64,000 nucleotides of DNA from Gallaecimonas mangrovi (GTDB lineage: Bacteria; Pseudomonadota; Gammaproteobacteria; Enterobacterales; Gallaecimonadaceae): positions 379,501 to 443,500 of the forward strand of contig NZ_CP031416.1 in NCBI RefSeq assembly GCF_003367375.1. The letters run 5' to 3'. Both the position numbers and the translations under genes were made by a program. Positions 8,318 to 16,641 of this stretch are shown here, one piece after another. The notes under the pieces were generated by a model that was not told the DNA's origin, made no database searches, and saw nothing but the letters and a program-made list of their open reading frames with translations. Position 1 is the first letter of the stretch; each line of letters starts with the position of its first letter.

Positions 8318-10077
8318 AAGGGAAACTCCAATTCGAAGGTAATGGGCCAGCCCAAATCGGTGCGCAGTCTAACCGCTCCGCCATGGGCTTGCATAATCCT
8401 CTCGACGATGGCCAGGCCCAAACCAGAACCGCCAGGCCTTTTGGTCACAAAGGGCCGGAATAATCGCTCAGTCAGCTCCTCTGCAATGGCGGGGCCATCG
8501 TTATGCACGCGAACCACGCGGCCGCTCGCTTCCACAAGGATGCGGCTATTGGCAAAGGCTTTGGCATTTTCTAAGAGGTTAACCAGCACTTGGCTAAGCC
8601 GGTGTGGGTCGACATTGAGCTGCAGGCCCGCTTCTATTGCCAGTTCCACGCCTTGGCTTTGTGGCAGACTTTTTACCAGCGCTTCAACGGCAACCGCTTG
8701 TTTTTCAATTTGCGGGTTACCGCCGTAGGTTAGTAAGTCTTGGATCAAACGGTCGGCGCGGCGTAGCTGCTCTTGGATGTAACTGCGGGTGTTGTCCTCG
8801 GTGCGGGCGCAGGCCATGGCAATGATATTAAGGGGATTACGCAGTTCATGTGCCATGGCCGCAGATAGCGCCCCTAGCTCCACCAAATGCTGCTGGTCCA
8901 GGCGGCGCTTTTCTTCTTCGGCCAGTTCCAAAGTGCGCTCTAGGTTGTCGCAAGCACTGGCCAGCAGCGAGGCGAAAATTTCAATTTGCAGGCGCTGGGC
9001 AGGCAGCAGCTCTTCACCGCCAGTCACGTTCACCTGCCAAAGCTGGCCATGGCTGTAACAGCAAAGATGCGGGCCTTCATCACTGCCGATTTGGCTGACG
9101 GTAATGGCCAGATTAAGGTCTTGTTGCAGCAGCTGCTCGGCATCTTGCATCAGCGTTGGCCAGTCGCTGGCTTGGCGTAGCCGGCTTCGCCAGCGGGCAA
9201 GAAGCTGTTCGTCAAGGCGCGCACCGGGGTAAATCAGCTGGCGTACCCAGCGGCTGAGCACCGGGTAAAGCACGGCGCTGGCGGCCAGTATCACCAAGGA
9301 GTAGGTCCAGAGCACCAGCCAGGAACGAGTAAAGCCCAGACTGGCGGCAAGTACCGAGGCAACCCCTACCAGCAGCGCCAACCCCAAGCCAATAAGAATG
9401 CGGCTGGCCCACTGGTTCACTTCCAGCATCCGGTAGCGCATCACCGCAAACACCAGCAGCAACACGTAACTGGGCAGCGCTAACATGGCGTAAGGGAAGT
9501 AATTGATGCCAAGGGACGGGAACACAAAACTCGACGCTAACAGCAGCCCCCAGCCGCCCACCATGAAGATGGCCAGAATAGAGCGCCGTACCGTACTTTT
9601 TTGTTCGCCCCAGGCTTTAAGCAGCACCCCGTGGGCGCAGATCCCAAGAAAAACGGTCCAGCCAAGATTCAGCCAGCCCAGCGGGTGCAGGTGAATAAAA
9701 CCGCTAAAGGGCGGCCAGGGCGAAATGCTGGCACCGCCAAAGAGGCTACACAGGAAAATAAAAGCGCTGGTGCCGTAGCTTAAACGCAGCAGCCTGCGCT
9801 TACGGGCCGGGTGCGTTGTCAGGTAGCCCAAGGCGAAATGCAAGAAGGTGTTGGGCATAAAAGGGTTGGCAAGCAGCAGTGGTAATGCCAACCCGGGACT
9901 GTAAGGACTGAGCAGATGGCCCAGGCACCAAAGTCCCATCATCGCCACAAAGCCGGCCAGGGGTCGGAGGTCAGTTTGTCGCCACAACCACAATGCCGTG
10001 GCCAAGCCGCTCAGCAGGGTGGCACTCATGGCGACTTGGAACACCACCACTAACTCAGGTGTAAACATCGTTGACAC
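8314..10077 (-). CDS. Membrane-bound sensor histidine kinase
   Basis: A 587-aa kinase paired with the downstream sigma-54 regulator. The first ~270 residues hold about eight to nine hydrophobic segments with no recognised sensor fold. A GAF-like stretch and a short coiled coil (about 380-400) follow, then the H box with phospho-His410 (MAHELRNPLN), N box NLLENA (500-505) and G box GGSGLGLA (549-556). GTG 10077 follows GAGGAAAGT; ATG 10068 is an alternative. It is divergent from the bd-oxidase operon. A multi-helix sensor could read quinone redox state or a membrane-soluble signal, but that is inference. Confidence 0.9.
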   Translation of the reverse strand: MSTMFTPELVVVFQVAMSATLLSGLATALWLWRQTDLRPLAGFVAMMGLWCLGHLLSPYSPGLALPLLLANPFMPNTFLHFALGYLTTHPARKRRLLRLSYGTSAFIFLCSLFGGASISPWPPFSGFIHLHPLGWLNLGWTVFLGICAHGVLLKAWGEQKSTVRRSILAIFMVGGWGLLLASSFVFPSLGINYFPYAMLALPSYVLLLVFAVMRYRMLEVNQWASRILIGLGLALLVGVASVLAASLGFTRSWLVLWTYSLVILAASAVLYPVLSRWVRQLIYPGARLDEQLLARWRSRLRQASDWPTLMQDAEQLLQQDLNLAITVSQIGSDEGPHLCCYSHGQLWQVNVTGGEELLPAQRLQIEIFASLLASACDNLERTLELAEEEKRRLDQQHLVELGALSAAMAHELRNPLNIIAMACARTEDNTRSYIQEQLRRADRLIQDLLTYGGNPQIEKQAVAVEALVKSLPQSQGVELAIEAGLQLNVDPHRLSQVLVNLLENAKAFANSRILVEASGRVVRVHNDGPAIAEELTERLFRPFVTKRPGGSGLGLAIVERIMQAHGGAVRLRTDLGWPITFELEFPL

Positions 10078-10091
10078 TTTCCTCTATTTTG

Positions 10092-10110
10092 TCGTCAACG
10101 CTGTTGACGA
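10092..10110. promoter_or_regulatory. Perfect inverted repeat, candidate enhancer for the sigma-54 activator
   Basis: TCGTCAAC-gct-GTTGACGA is a perfect 8-bp inverted repeat. A further GTTGAC half site lies at 10070-10075 inside the kinase start region. The centre is about 88 bases before the start point expected from the -24/-12 element, the usual distance for an NtrC-family activator. It could also autoregulate the kinase operon. Confidence 0.6.
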
Positions 10111-10162
10111 ACTGGCGGCAGCTTAACGCCGGAAATTGACGTAAATCAAGGCTTCGCCAAGT

Positions 10163-10178
10163 TGGCACGACCTTTGCG
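10163..10178 (+). promoter_or_regulatory. Sigma-54 (-24/-12) promoter of the bd-oxidase operon
   Basis: TGGCACGACCTTTGCG matches the consensus TGGCAC-R-N4-TTGCW with correct GG-GC spacing; only the last base differs. Transcription would start near 10189, about 26 bases before the small first ORF. No good sigma-70 promoter is evident. Confidence 0.85.
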
Positions 10179-10214
10179 ACAAGTTGGCACGTTGTCTTCT
10201 GCAAGGTGTAGACC

Positions 10215-10307
10215 ATGAGTCAATTTCTCCCTGACCTTTTACTGGTATTAAGCAGCATTGTGCTGGCTTCTCTTCCTTGGCTCTTCAGTCGTTGGGTGCG
10301 GAGGTAA
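10215..10307 (+). CDS. 30-residue single-helix membrane peptide, first gene of the bd-oxidase operon
   Basis: ATG 10215 to TAA 10305-10307 encodes 30 residues. AAGGTG lies eight bases before the ATG. The peptide has a short polar start, one hydrophobic helix (residues 7-24, LLLVLSSIVLASLPWLF) and a basic end (RWVRR). It ends three bases before the GTG of cioA, and its last codons supply the cioA ribosome site (GGAGG). I do not recognise a family. It is not like CydX or the DUF2474 peptide at the operon's other end. It may be an oxidase subunit, an assembly factor, or a leader peptide coupling translation to cioA. Confidence 0.6.
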   Translation: MSQFLPDLLLVLSSIVLASLPWLFSRWVRR

Positions 10308-10310
10308 GTC

Positions 10311-11705
10311 GTGGATGTAGCGCTGTTGTCACGTCTCCAGTTTGCCTGGACCGTGAGCCTTCATATCCTGTTTCCGACCATGACTATCGGCTTGGCGGTG
10401 TTGATCGCAACCTGGGAAGGGTTGTGGCTCAAGACGCGCGATCCCCGTTATTTGCAGTTAGCTAAATTCTGGATAAAACCCTTTGCCATTACCTTTGGCT
10501 CAGGCGTGGTGACCGGCATTGTGCTCTCTTATGAGTTCGGCACCAACTTTAGTGAATTCTCGCACATTGTTGGCCCTGTGCTTGGGCCTTTGATGACCTA
10601 CGAAGTGATGACCGCCTTCTTCTTGGAAGCGGGCTTCTTGGGTGTGATGTTATTTGGCTGGCAGCGTGTTGGTGAAAAACTGCACTTCTTCGCCACCGTG
10701 GTGGTAGCCATTGGTACCGTGCTGTCGGCGTTTTGGATTTTGGCAGCAAACTCTTGGATGCAAACCCCGGCGGGTTACGCCTTTGAGGGCGGTCAGTACG
10801 TACCGGTTGACTGGTTTAAAGTGATTTTTAACCCCAGTTTCCCCATTCGTCTGGTGCATATGCTGCTGGCGACCTTCCTGACCGCCAACTTCTTGGTAGC
10901 CGGTATCAGCGCCTGGTTTTTACTTAAAGGCTACGACCGTGAGTTTGCCAAACGCGGCCTGTCATTGTCGTTGTGGTTCATTCTTATTCTGGCGCCGCTG
11001 CAAGCCTTTGTTGGCGACGAGCACGGCCTGGAAGTAAAAGAACATCAGCCGGTTAAACTGGCGGCGATGGAAGGTATTTGGGACAAGGTTGAGCACAGCC
11101 CGGCGCTGCGTTTATTCGCCATCCCTGATGAAAAAACCGAAACCAACCATCTGGAAGTCAAAATTCCGTATCTGGCGTCGATCATTCTGACCCACAGCTT
11201 GCACGGTGAAGTGCAAGGCCTGAAGTCGGTGCCGGCACAAGACCGCCCACCGCTGCTGCCCGTGTTCTTTGCCTTTAGGGTGATGGTTGGCCTTGGGGTG
11301 TTGATGGTACTGGTTGCCTTCTTTGCCAACTGGCAGCGCCGCGGTGCCCGCTTGTACGAAAACAAATGGTTACTGAAGTTGCTGGTGTTGATGACCCCGG
11401 CTGGCCTTATCGCCACTGTAGCTGGCTGGTGGGTTGTGGAAATTGGTCGTCAGCCTTGGTTGGTATATGGCTTGGTGCGGACTGAACAAGTGGTGTCGAA
11501 GCTGCCTGCCGAGCGTGTGGCTATTTCCTTTGCCCTGTTCGTGGTGACCTACTTGGCATTGCTGACCGCCTTCTTGCACTTCTACCGCAAGCTGGTTCGT
11601 AAAGGCCCGCCTGATATGGCCAAGCTGGAGAGTCAGGTGATCGGTATGAAAGCGCCGGGTTATGCCCTGAACTGGGTACGTGAACTCAAGAAGGAAGGCT
11701 TCTGA
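10311..11705 (+). CDS. cioA: Cytochrome bd-type quinol oxidase subunit I, cyanide-insensitive (CioA) type
   Basis: Catalytic subunit of a bd-family terminal oxidase that reduces oxygen to water with quinol electrons. At 464 aa it has the short Q-loop of CioA rather than the long one of E. coli CydA (522 aa). Visible: b595 ligand His18 (SLHILFP), b558 ligands His183 (LVHMLLA) and Met325 (FRVMVGLG), quinol-site Lys249/Glu254 (QPVKLAAMEG) and GRQPW (379-383). GTG 10311 follows GGAGG by six bases. A sigma-54 promoter drives the operon 10215-12756. Confidence 0.95.
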   Translation: MDVALLSRLQFAWTVSLHILFPTMTIGLAVLIATWEGLWLKTRDPRYLQLAKFWIKPFAITFGSGVVTGIVLSYEFGTNFSEFSHIVGPVLGPLMTYEVMTAFFLEAGFLGVMLFGWQRVGEKLHFFATVVVAIGTVLSAFWILAANSWMQTPAGYAFEGGQYVPVDWFKVIFNPSFPIRLVHMLLATFLTANFLVAGISAWFLLKGYDREFAKRGLSLSLWFILILAPLQAFVGDEHGLEVKEHQPVKLAAMEGIWDKVEHSPALRLFAIPDEKTETNHLEVKIPYLASIILTHSLHGEVQGLKSVPAQDRPPLLPVFFAFRVMVGLGVLMVLVAFFANWQRRGARLYENKWLLKLLVLMTPAGLIATVAGWWVVEIGRQPWLVYGLVRTEQVVSKLPAERVAISFALFVVTYLALLTAFLHFYRKLVRKGPPDMAKLESQVIGMKAPGYALNWVRELKKEGF

Positions 11706-12658
11706 TGGAACTGTTTTATTTCCTGCTGCTCGGCTTTGCCATCCTGATGTACGTGGTGTTAGACGGCTTTGACTTGGGCTTGGGTATTTTGTACCCGGCC
11801 CTGCCCGAACAACACGACCGCGACATGATGATGCGTTCCGTTTCTCACGTCTGGGACGGTAACGAAACCTGGTTGGTTTTTGGTGGGGTGATTTTGATGG
11901 GCGCCTTTCCTGCCGCCTACGCCACCTTGTTGCCAACGCTGTATTTGCCTATTTGCCTGATGCTGATATCGCTAATTTTCCGTGGTATCGCCTTTGAATA
12001 TCGCTTTAAGGCCACCAGCTCTCGCCAGTGGTGGGACCTGGCCTTTGGTTTGGGGTCATCCGTTGCGGCTTTTTGCCAAGGCCTCATGCTGGGTAGCTTA
12101 GTGCAATCTGGCGGTGAGCAATTATTAACGCCCTTTAGCATTTTAACGGCTTTTGCGGTGATGGCAGGTTATGCCTTGTTGGGTGCCACTTACTTAGTGG
12201 TTAAAACCTCGGGTGCCCTGCAAGACAAAGCTAAGCGCTTGGTTAAACCGCTATTGGCGCTGGTGATCATTGCCATGGTTGCGGTGAGCCTTTGGAACTT
12301 CTTGGCGGTGCCTTCTGTGCATACCCGCTGGATGAGTAACATCGGCTGGTTGTGGCCTATCCCGTTTATCACTGCGGTGATTGCTTTTGCGCTCTTTAAG
12401 AGTCTTAAACACTCTGAAGTGGCACCGTTTTACTGCGCCGTTGCGCTCTTTGTAATGGGCTTTATCGGTCTGGTAGTGGGTTTATTCCCCTACCTGGTAC
12501 CGGGCCGGTTAAGCCTGTTCGACGCCGCTGCACCTCGTCAAAGCCTGACGTTCCTGCTGCCTGGCGTGCTGATTTTCGTTCCCATCATTCTGGCTTACAC
12601 CCTGTGGGGTTACCGGATCTTCCGTGGCAAGGTTCACGACTTTGAGGAGGGTTACTGA
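11705..12658 (+). CDS. cioB: Cytochrome bd-type quinol oxidase subunit II, CioB type
   Basis: Second core subunit of the same oxidase, 317 aa, about eight membrane helices. The N-terminus has the CydB signature YVVLDGFDLGLGIL and the WDGNETWLVFGG motif. It is shorter than E. coli CydB (379 aa), as in cyanide-insensitive oxidases. ATG 11705 overlaps the cioA TGA by one base, and its TGA shares one base with the ATG of the DUF2474 peptide. No cydDC exporter genes lie nearby. Confidence 0.95.
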   Translation: MELFYFLLLGFAILMYVVLDGFDLGLGILYPALPEQHDRDMMMRSVSHVWDGNETWLVFGGVILMGAFPAAYATLLPTLYLPICLMLISLIFRGIAFEYRFKATSSRQWWDLAFGLGSSVAAFCQGLMLGSLVQSGGEQLLTPFSILTAFAVMAGYALLGATYLVVKTSGALQDKAKRLVKPLLALVIIAMVAVSLWNFLAVPSVHTRWMSNIGWLWPIPFITAVIAFALFKSLKHSEVAPFYCAVALFVMGFIGLVVGLFPYLVPGRLSLFDAAAPRQSLTFLLPGVLIFVPIILAYTLWGYRIFRGKVHDFEEGY

Positions 12659-12756
12659 TGGCTAAAAAATGGATGTGGTTTGTGGGTCTTTATCTAGGCG
12701 GCCTTGGCAGCCTGTCGATAGTGGCTTTCTCACTGCGTTGGCTTTTGCTCAGCTGA
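12658..12756 (+). CDS. DUF2474-family small bd-oxidase operon peptide
   Basis: A 32-residue peptide with a MAKKWMWFVGLYLGG start and one membrane helix. It overlaps the cioB stop by one base. This is the DUF2474 pattern (basic start, W-x-F-x-G-L-Y) found as last gene of cyanide-insensitive oxidase operons. By analogy with CydX it probably binds and stabilises the oxidase. Confidence 0.8.
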   Translation: MAKKWMWFVGLYLGGLGSLSIVAFSLRWLLLS

Positions 12757-12757
12757 T

Positions 12758-12958
12758 GCCTGGTCAGCTTTAAAAATCCAGGCTACGCACGATGCTCTTA
12801 AGACAAGTCAGGGATTAAACATCACCATCACTCTTTGCGTGTGAATTCGTCTAATTGGTGATGCCCGGGGCAAGGGTGACCTTGCTCCCTCGTGACATTC
12901 GTCTAACGGTGGTCATAACTCCGATTCTCCTTGGGGTTTATGACTGCCGTTTTTTTTT
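12758..12958 (+). ncRNA. Hairpin-rich oxidase operon 3' UTR or candidate small RNA
   Basis: Four stem-loops in about 200 bases. They are GCCTGG/CCAGGC (12758-12783), CATCACCA/TGGTGATG (12820-12863), GGG-GCAAGG-gtga-CCTTGC-t-CCC (12867-12889), and GGTGGTCATAA/TTATGACTGCC (12908-12948) followed by nine T. The 10-mer ATTCGTCTAA appears twice, at 12845-12854 and 12897-12906, in single-stranded positions. No protein is supported on either strand. This may be a terminated 3' UTR or an RNA processed from it. I see no convincing separate promoter. Confidence 0.4.
12908..12958 (+). terminator. Intrinsic terminator of the bd-oxidase operon
   Basis: An 11-bp stem GGTGGTCATAA/TTATGACTGCC with two G-U pairs, 19-base loop and nine T at 12950-12958. 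Confidence 0.7.
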
Positions 12959-12961
12959 GCC

Positions 12962-12991
12962 TAAAAAACCCGCCAGTTGGCGGGTTTTGTT
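12962..12991 (-). terminator. Intrinsic terminator for the SOD-like gene
   Basis: ACCCGCCA-gt-TGGCGGGT stem at 12968-12985. On the minus strand it is followed by TTTTTT, just after the SOD-like stop at 13005. Confidence 0.85.
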
Positions 12992-13004
12992 GTTACGGGC
13001 GGGA

Positions 13005-13463
13005 TTATTTCAAGATTCCGCAACCGATGCGGGCACCGTCTGGGCCGTGAATAACCAGGGCATGGCCTTTATTGTCTTTGTAACCAAGGTCAGATAGCAC
13101 GGTGAAGCTGCCTTTGGCGTCACCTTTGGTGTCGGACGACCATTCGCCGCTTTTCCAATAGTCACCCGCGGTGGTGGGGGAGAAATAGTGGCCGCCTACT
13201 TTACTGGCGTCATCACAGGTTTTGCCGACATGGATATGCAGGCCGCCATTAGCAACAGGCGGTAAACCCATCAAATGGTATTTCAACAGGGTTTGGCCAT
13301 GCTTAAAGCTCACATCGACTTTGCCGGTAACGGTTGCTTTGGTGCCTGGGTAGGCACCAATTTTTGCTTTTAACTCGGCGGCATTGGCCTGTGCGGAAAC
13401 GGTGGCTACAACCAGGGCGGTGGCCAAAAGCGGTAAAGATTTCTTAGCAATTGATGAAAACAT
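13005..13463 (-). CDS. Secreted Cu/Zn superoxide dismutase-like protein lacking Zn ligands
   Basis: A 152-aa exported protein with a signal peptide ending near residue 28 (VSAQANA). Copper-type ligands are placed as in SodC: His76 and His78 (LHIHVG), bridging His92 (GGHYFSP) and His139 (LVIHG). Cys83 and Cys148 can form the SOD disulfide, and Arg145 is the active-site Arg. The zinc loop after GGHYFSP has no further His and no typical Asp partner, so Zn binding looks lost, as in copper-only SODs. Superoxide removal in the periplasm is likely but unproven. The gene has its own terminator. Confidence 0.8.
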   Translation of the reverse strand: MFSSIAKKSLPLLATALVVATVSAQANAAELKAKIGAYPGTKATVTGKVDVSFKHGQTLLKYHLMGLPPVANGGLHIHVGKTCDDASKVGGHYFSPTTAGDYWKSGEWSSDTKGDAKGSFTVLSDLGYKDNKGHALVIHGPDGARIGCGILK

Positions 13464-13918
13464 GTCAGTGTCCTTGCGTCTTTGACGACAAAAAATCGAT
13501 AAATTTCGCTGACTTACTACGATACTAAGCAGGCCTGATGCCTGTTTGGGGTAAGTGTTTTTAGCCTAACTAGTTGAGAACTATTGTCAAATACCGGTTT
13601 ATATCGGTTAGGCCTTCGCCTTTACTTAACGCCCTTTACCTTAACGTCAGCTTATTTTTTTAAAAGTGAATGCCAGCGTTCGTGTTGTTAGGTGCTTTTT
13701 GCGTCGCCCCTTGTTGTGACTGCGTTTTTCTATTTTTTATAAATATATCAAAAGGGTAAATGGCCTTTTCTAGCTTATTTGCAAGCGGTGCTTGTCAGCG
13801 GTAAATTCCACCAAATTCGGAATAGTCGATTAACGAGAGGTGCATCTGACGGTTTTCTTGAAATTCTCATGGTGCTAGCATGAATGAACAGGATAAAAAA
13901 GCGTCAAGGAGCAATGTC
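13464..13918. other. Intergenic region between SOD-like gene and acnA
   Basis: About 450 bases, AT-richer than the flanks. It must hold promoters for both divergent genes. I see a GCCTAAC/GTTAGGC inverted repeat (13564-13570 and 13607-13613, 36-base spacing) and a small CAGGC/GCCTG hairpin near 13531-13545. No open frame with a ribosome site was found before acnA, and no clear Fur, CRP or IscR site is claimed. Confidence 0.4.
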
Positions 13919-16582
13919 GTGAGTAATATCAATGCCTCGTTGGATAGCTTCAAGGCCCGCAAAAAGCTGGCAGTGGATGGCGAGTCCTACGATTATTTCA
14001 GTCTGGCGGCAGTCAAGGACCTCGGTGAGGTAACCCGGCTGCCGTTTTCTTTAAGGGTATTGTTGGAAAACCTCCTGCGTTTCGAAGATGGCGATACCGT
14101 CACCACCGAAGACATTCACGCTATCGTCGACTGGCTTAAAACCAAGCGTTCTGACCGCGAGATCCAGTACCGCCCTGCCCGGGTGCTGATGCAGGATTTT
14201 ACCGGTGTACCGGCGGTGGTGGATTTAGCCGCAATGCGCGACGCCATGGCCAATGCCGGTGGCGACCCGGAACGTATAAATCCGCTTTCTGCCGTGGACT
14301 TGGTGATTGACCACTCGGTAATGGTGGATAAATTCGCCAGCCCCGAAGCCTTTGCCGAAAACGTTGCCATTGAAATGGAGCGTAACCAAGAGCGTTATCA
14401 ATTCCTGCGCTGGGGCCAGCAAGCTTTTGATAATTTTAGAGTTGTGCCGCCTGGAACCGGTATTTGCCACCAGGTAAACCTGGAATATCTGGGGAAAGCG
14501 GTTTGGAGCCAGGACGGGGTTGCTTACCCTGATACCTTGGTGGGCACTGACTCGCACACCACCATGATTAACGGCTTGGGTGTATTGGGTTGGGGCGTTG
14601 GCGGCATTGAAGCCGAAGCGGCGATGCTGGGCCAACCCATTTCCATGCTCATTCCGGAAGTCATTGGCTTTCGCCTCAAGGGCAAACTCAAAGAAGGCAC
14701 CACCGCCACCGACTTGGTGCTGACCGTTACCCAGATGCTGCGCAAAAAAGGGGTGGTGGGTAAGTTTGTTGAATTCTTTGGGCCAGGCCTTGATGACTTG
14801 CCACTTGCTGACCGTGCCACCATTGCCAATATGGCGCCAGAATACGGCGCTACCTGCGGCTTCTTCCCCATTGACGGCGAAACGCTGCGCTATATGGAAC
14901 TGTCTGGCCGCGACCCGCACACCATGAAGCTGGTTGAAGCCTATGCCAAAGAAAATGGCTTCTGGCGCGACTCTTCTGCCCCCGAGCCTATCTTCACCGA
15001 TACCTTGGAACTGGACTTGGCTGATGTGGTGCCAAGCCTTGCTGGTCCGAAACGTCCGCAAGACCGTGTGGCCTTGCCCGAGCTTGGTAAAGCCATTGAT
15101 GGCGTGCTGGAATTAAGTGGTGCCGAGAAGGCGCTACAAGTGCCGGTGGCGGGTGAAGACTATGCGCTGAGCCAAGGTGATGTGGTAATTGCCGCCATTA
15201 CCAGCTGTACCAACACCTCTAACCCCAGCGTGATGATGGCCGCCGGTTTGGTGGCGAAAAAGGCAGTAGAAAAAGGCCTTAAACGCAAGCCTTGGGTTAA
15301 GTCGTCCTTGGCCCCTGGTTCTAAAGTGGTTACCGACTACCTGGCCAAAGCCGACTTGCAGCAATACCTCAACGCCCTGGGCTTTAACCTGGTGGGTTAT
15401 GGCTGTACCACTTGTATTGGTAACTCTGGCCCGCTGCCCGATGCCATTGGTGAAGCGGTTGAAAAGGGTGACCTTACCGTTAGCTCGGTGCTCTCTGGCA
15501 ACCGAAACTTTGAAGGCCGGGTGCACCCGCTGGTTAAAGCCAACTGGTTAGCGTCACCGCCGCTGGTGGTGGCTTTTGCCCTGGCGGGTACCACCCGCAT
15601 TGATTTGCAGCAGCAACCCTTGGGTGAAGACAAAGACGGTAAGCCGGTTTACCTCAAAGACATTTGGCCGACTGCGGCTGAGATCCAAGAGGTGGTAAAA
15701 CTGGTGGATGAAGGCATGTTCCTCAAAGAATACGGCGAAGTCTTTGAAGGTGACGAAGATTGGCAGTCCATTAAGGTGAGCCCGGGCAAAACCTACCAAT
15801 GGTCAAACGATTCTACCTACGTGCAGAACCCGCCGTACTTCGAGCACATTACCGAACCGGTTAAACCCCTTGAGGATATTCATGGGGCGCGGGTGCTGGC
15901 CTTGTTTGGCGATTCCATTACCACCGACCACATCTCGCCGGCCGGTAACATCAAAGCCGACAGCCCGGCAGGCCGTTACCTGCAAGAGCATGGTGTTGCG
16001 CCAAAAGACTTCAACTCGTACGGCTCACGCCGGGGTAACCATGAAGTGATGATGCGCGGCACCTTTGCCAACATTCGTATTAAAAACGAAATGCTCGATG
16101 GTGTGGAAGGCGGCTATACCCGCCACGTGCCTTCTGGTGAGCAAATGGCCATTTACGATGCCGCCATGCGCTACCAGCAAGAAGGCACGCCGCTGGTGGT
16201 GATTGCCGGTAAGGAATACGGCACCGGCTCTAGCCGCGACTGGGCCGCGAAAGGCACTACCCTGCAAGGCATTCAAGCCGTGGTTGCCCAAAGCTTTGAG
16301 CGTATTCACCGCTCCAACCTGGTGGGCATGGGCGTGCTGCCGGTACAGTTCCCTGAAGGGGTCTCTAAAGAAAGCTTAAAGCTGACGGGTGATGAGAAAA
16401 TCAGCCTGTTGGGGCTGCCTTCTTTGAAACCACGTGCCACTTTAAAACTGCTGATTGAGCGCCCCAGTGGCGAAACAGTTGAGCAGGAAGTGATTGCACG
16501 GGTGGACACCAACACCGAGCTTGAGTACCTCAAAAGCGGCGGTATCTTGCACCATGTACTGCGCGGCATGATTGCTTCTTAA
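13919..16582 (+). CDS. acnA: Aconitate hydratase A
   Basis: Isomerises citrate to isocitrate in the TCA and glyoxylate cycles through a [4Fe-4S] cluster. The full AcnA/IRP fold is present. Cluster cysteines are in ITSCTNTSNPS and GYGCTTCIGNSGPL, substrate-site segments include VGTDSHTTMINGLGVLGWGVGGIEAE, and the swivel domain has FGDSITTDHISPAG and KEYGTGSSRDWA. I chose GTG 13919 (887 aa, E. coli AcnA 891), preceded by AAGGAG at seven bases. The in-frame ATG 13880 would add 13 polar residues without a good ribosome site. Monocistronic. Confidence 0.95.
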   Translation: MSNINASLDSFKARKKLAVDGESYDYFSLAAVKDLGEVTRLPFSLRVLLENLLRFEDGDTVTTEDIHAIVDWLKTKRSDREIQYRPARVLMQDFTGVPAVVDLAAMRDAMANAGGDPERINPLSAVDLVIDHSVMVDKFASPEAFAENVAIEMERNQERYQFLRWGQQAFDNFRVVPPGTGICHQVNLEYLGKAVWSQDGVAYPDTLVGTDSHTTMINGLGVLGWGVGGIEAEAAMLGQPISMLIPEVIGFRLKGKLKEGTTATDLVLTVTQMLRKKGVVGKFVEFFGPGLDDLPLADRATIANMAPEYGATCGFFPIDGETLRYMELSGRDPHTMKLVEAYAKENGFWRDSSAPEPIFTDTLELDLADVVPSLAGPKRPQDRVALPELGKAIDGVLELSGAEKALQVPVAGEDYALSQGDVVIAAITSCTNTSNPSVMMAAGLVAKKAVEKGLKRKPWVKSSLAPGSKVVTDYLAKADLQQYLNALGFNLVGYGCTTCIGNSGPLPDAIGEAVEKGDLTVSSVLSGNRNFEGRVHPLVKANWLASPPLVVAFALAGTTRIDLQQQPLGEDKDGKPVYLKDIWPTAAEIQEVVKLVDEGMFLKEYGEVFEGDEDWQSIKVSPGKTYQWSNDSTYVQNPPYFEHITEPVKPLEDIHGARVLALFGDSITTDHISPAGNIKADSPAGRYLQEHGVAPKDFNSYGSRRGNHEVMMRGTFANIRIKNEMLDGVEGGYTRHVPSGEQMAIYDAAMRYQQEGTPLVVIAGKEYGTGSSRDWAAKGTTLQGIQAVVAQSFERIHRSNLVGMGVLPVQFPEGVSKESLKLTGDEKISLLGLPSLKPRATLKLLIERPSGETVEQEVIARVDTNTELEYLKSGGILHHVLRGMIAS

Positions 16583-16597
16583 GCATGAGTGCTAACG

Positions 16598-16627
16598 AAA
16601 AAGCCCCGCGACTGCGGGGCTTTTTTA
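16598..16627 (+). terminator. Intrinsic terminator after acnA (bidirectional)
   Basis: AGCCCCGC-gact-GCGGGGCT stem at 16602-16621 with A and T runs. It is shared with the convergent MFS gene. Confidence 0.9.
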
Positions 16628-16641
16628 TCGGTAATAACACC

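Noticed and set aside
10185-10203. Second TGGCACG, possible second sigma-54 promoter
   Set aside because: The following GC is three bases too far (TGGCACG-N8-TGC), so it does not have the fixed GG-GC spacing.
12855-13097. 80-codon plus-strand frame over the oxidase 3' region
   Set aside because: It runs through terminators and antisense into the SOD-like gene, with no ribosome site.
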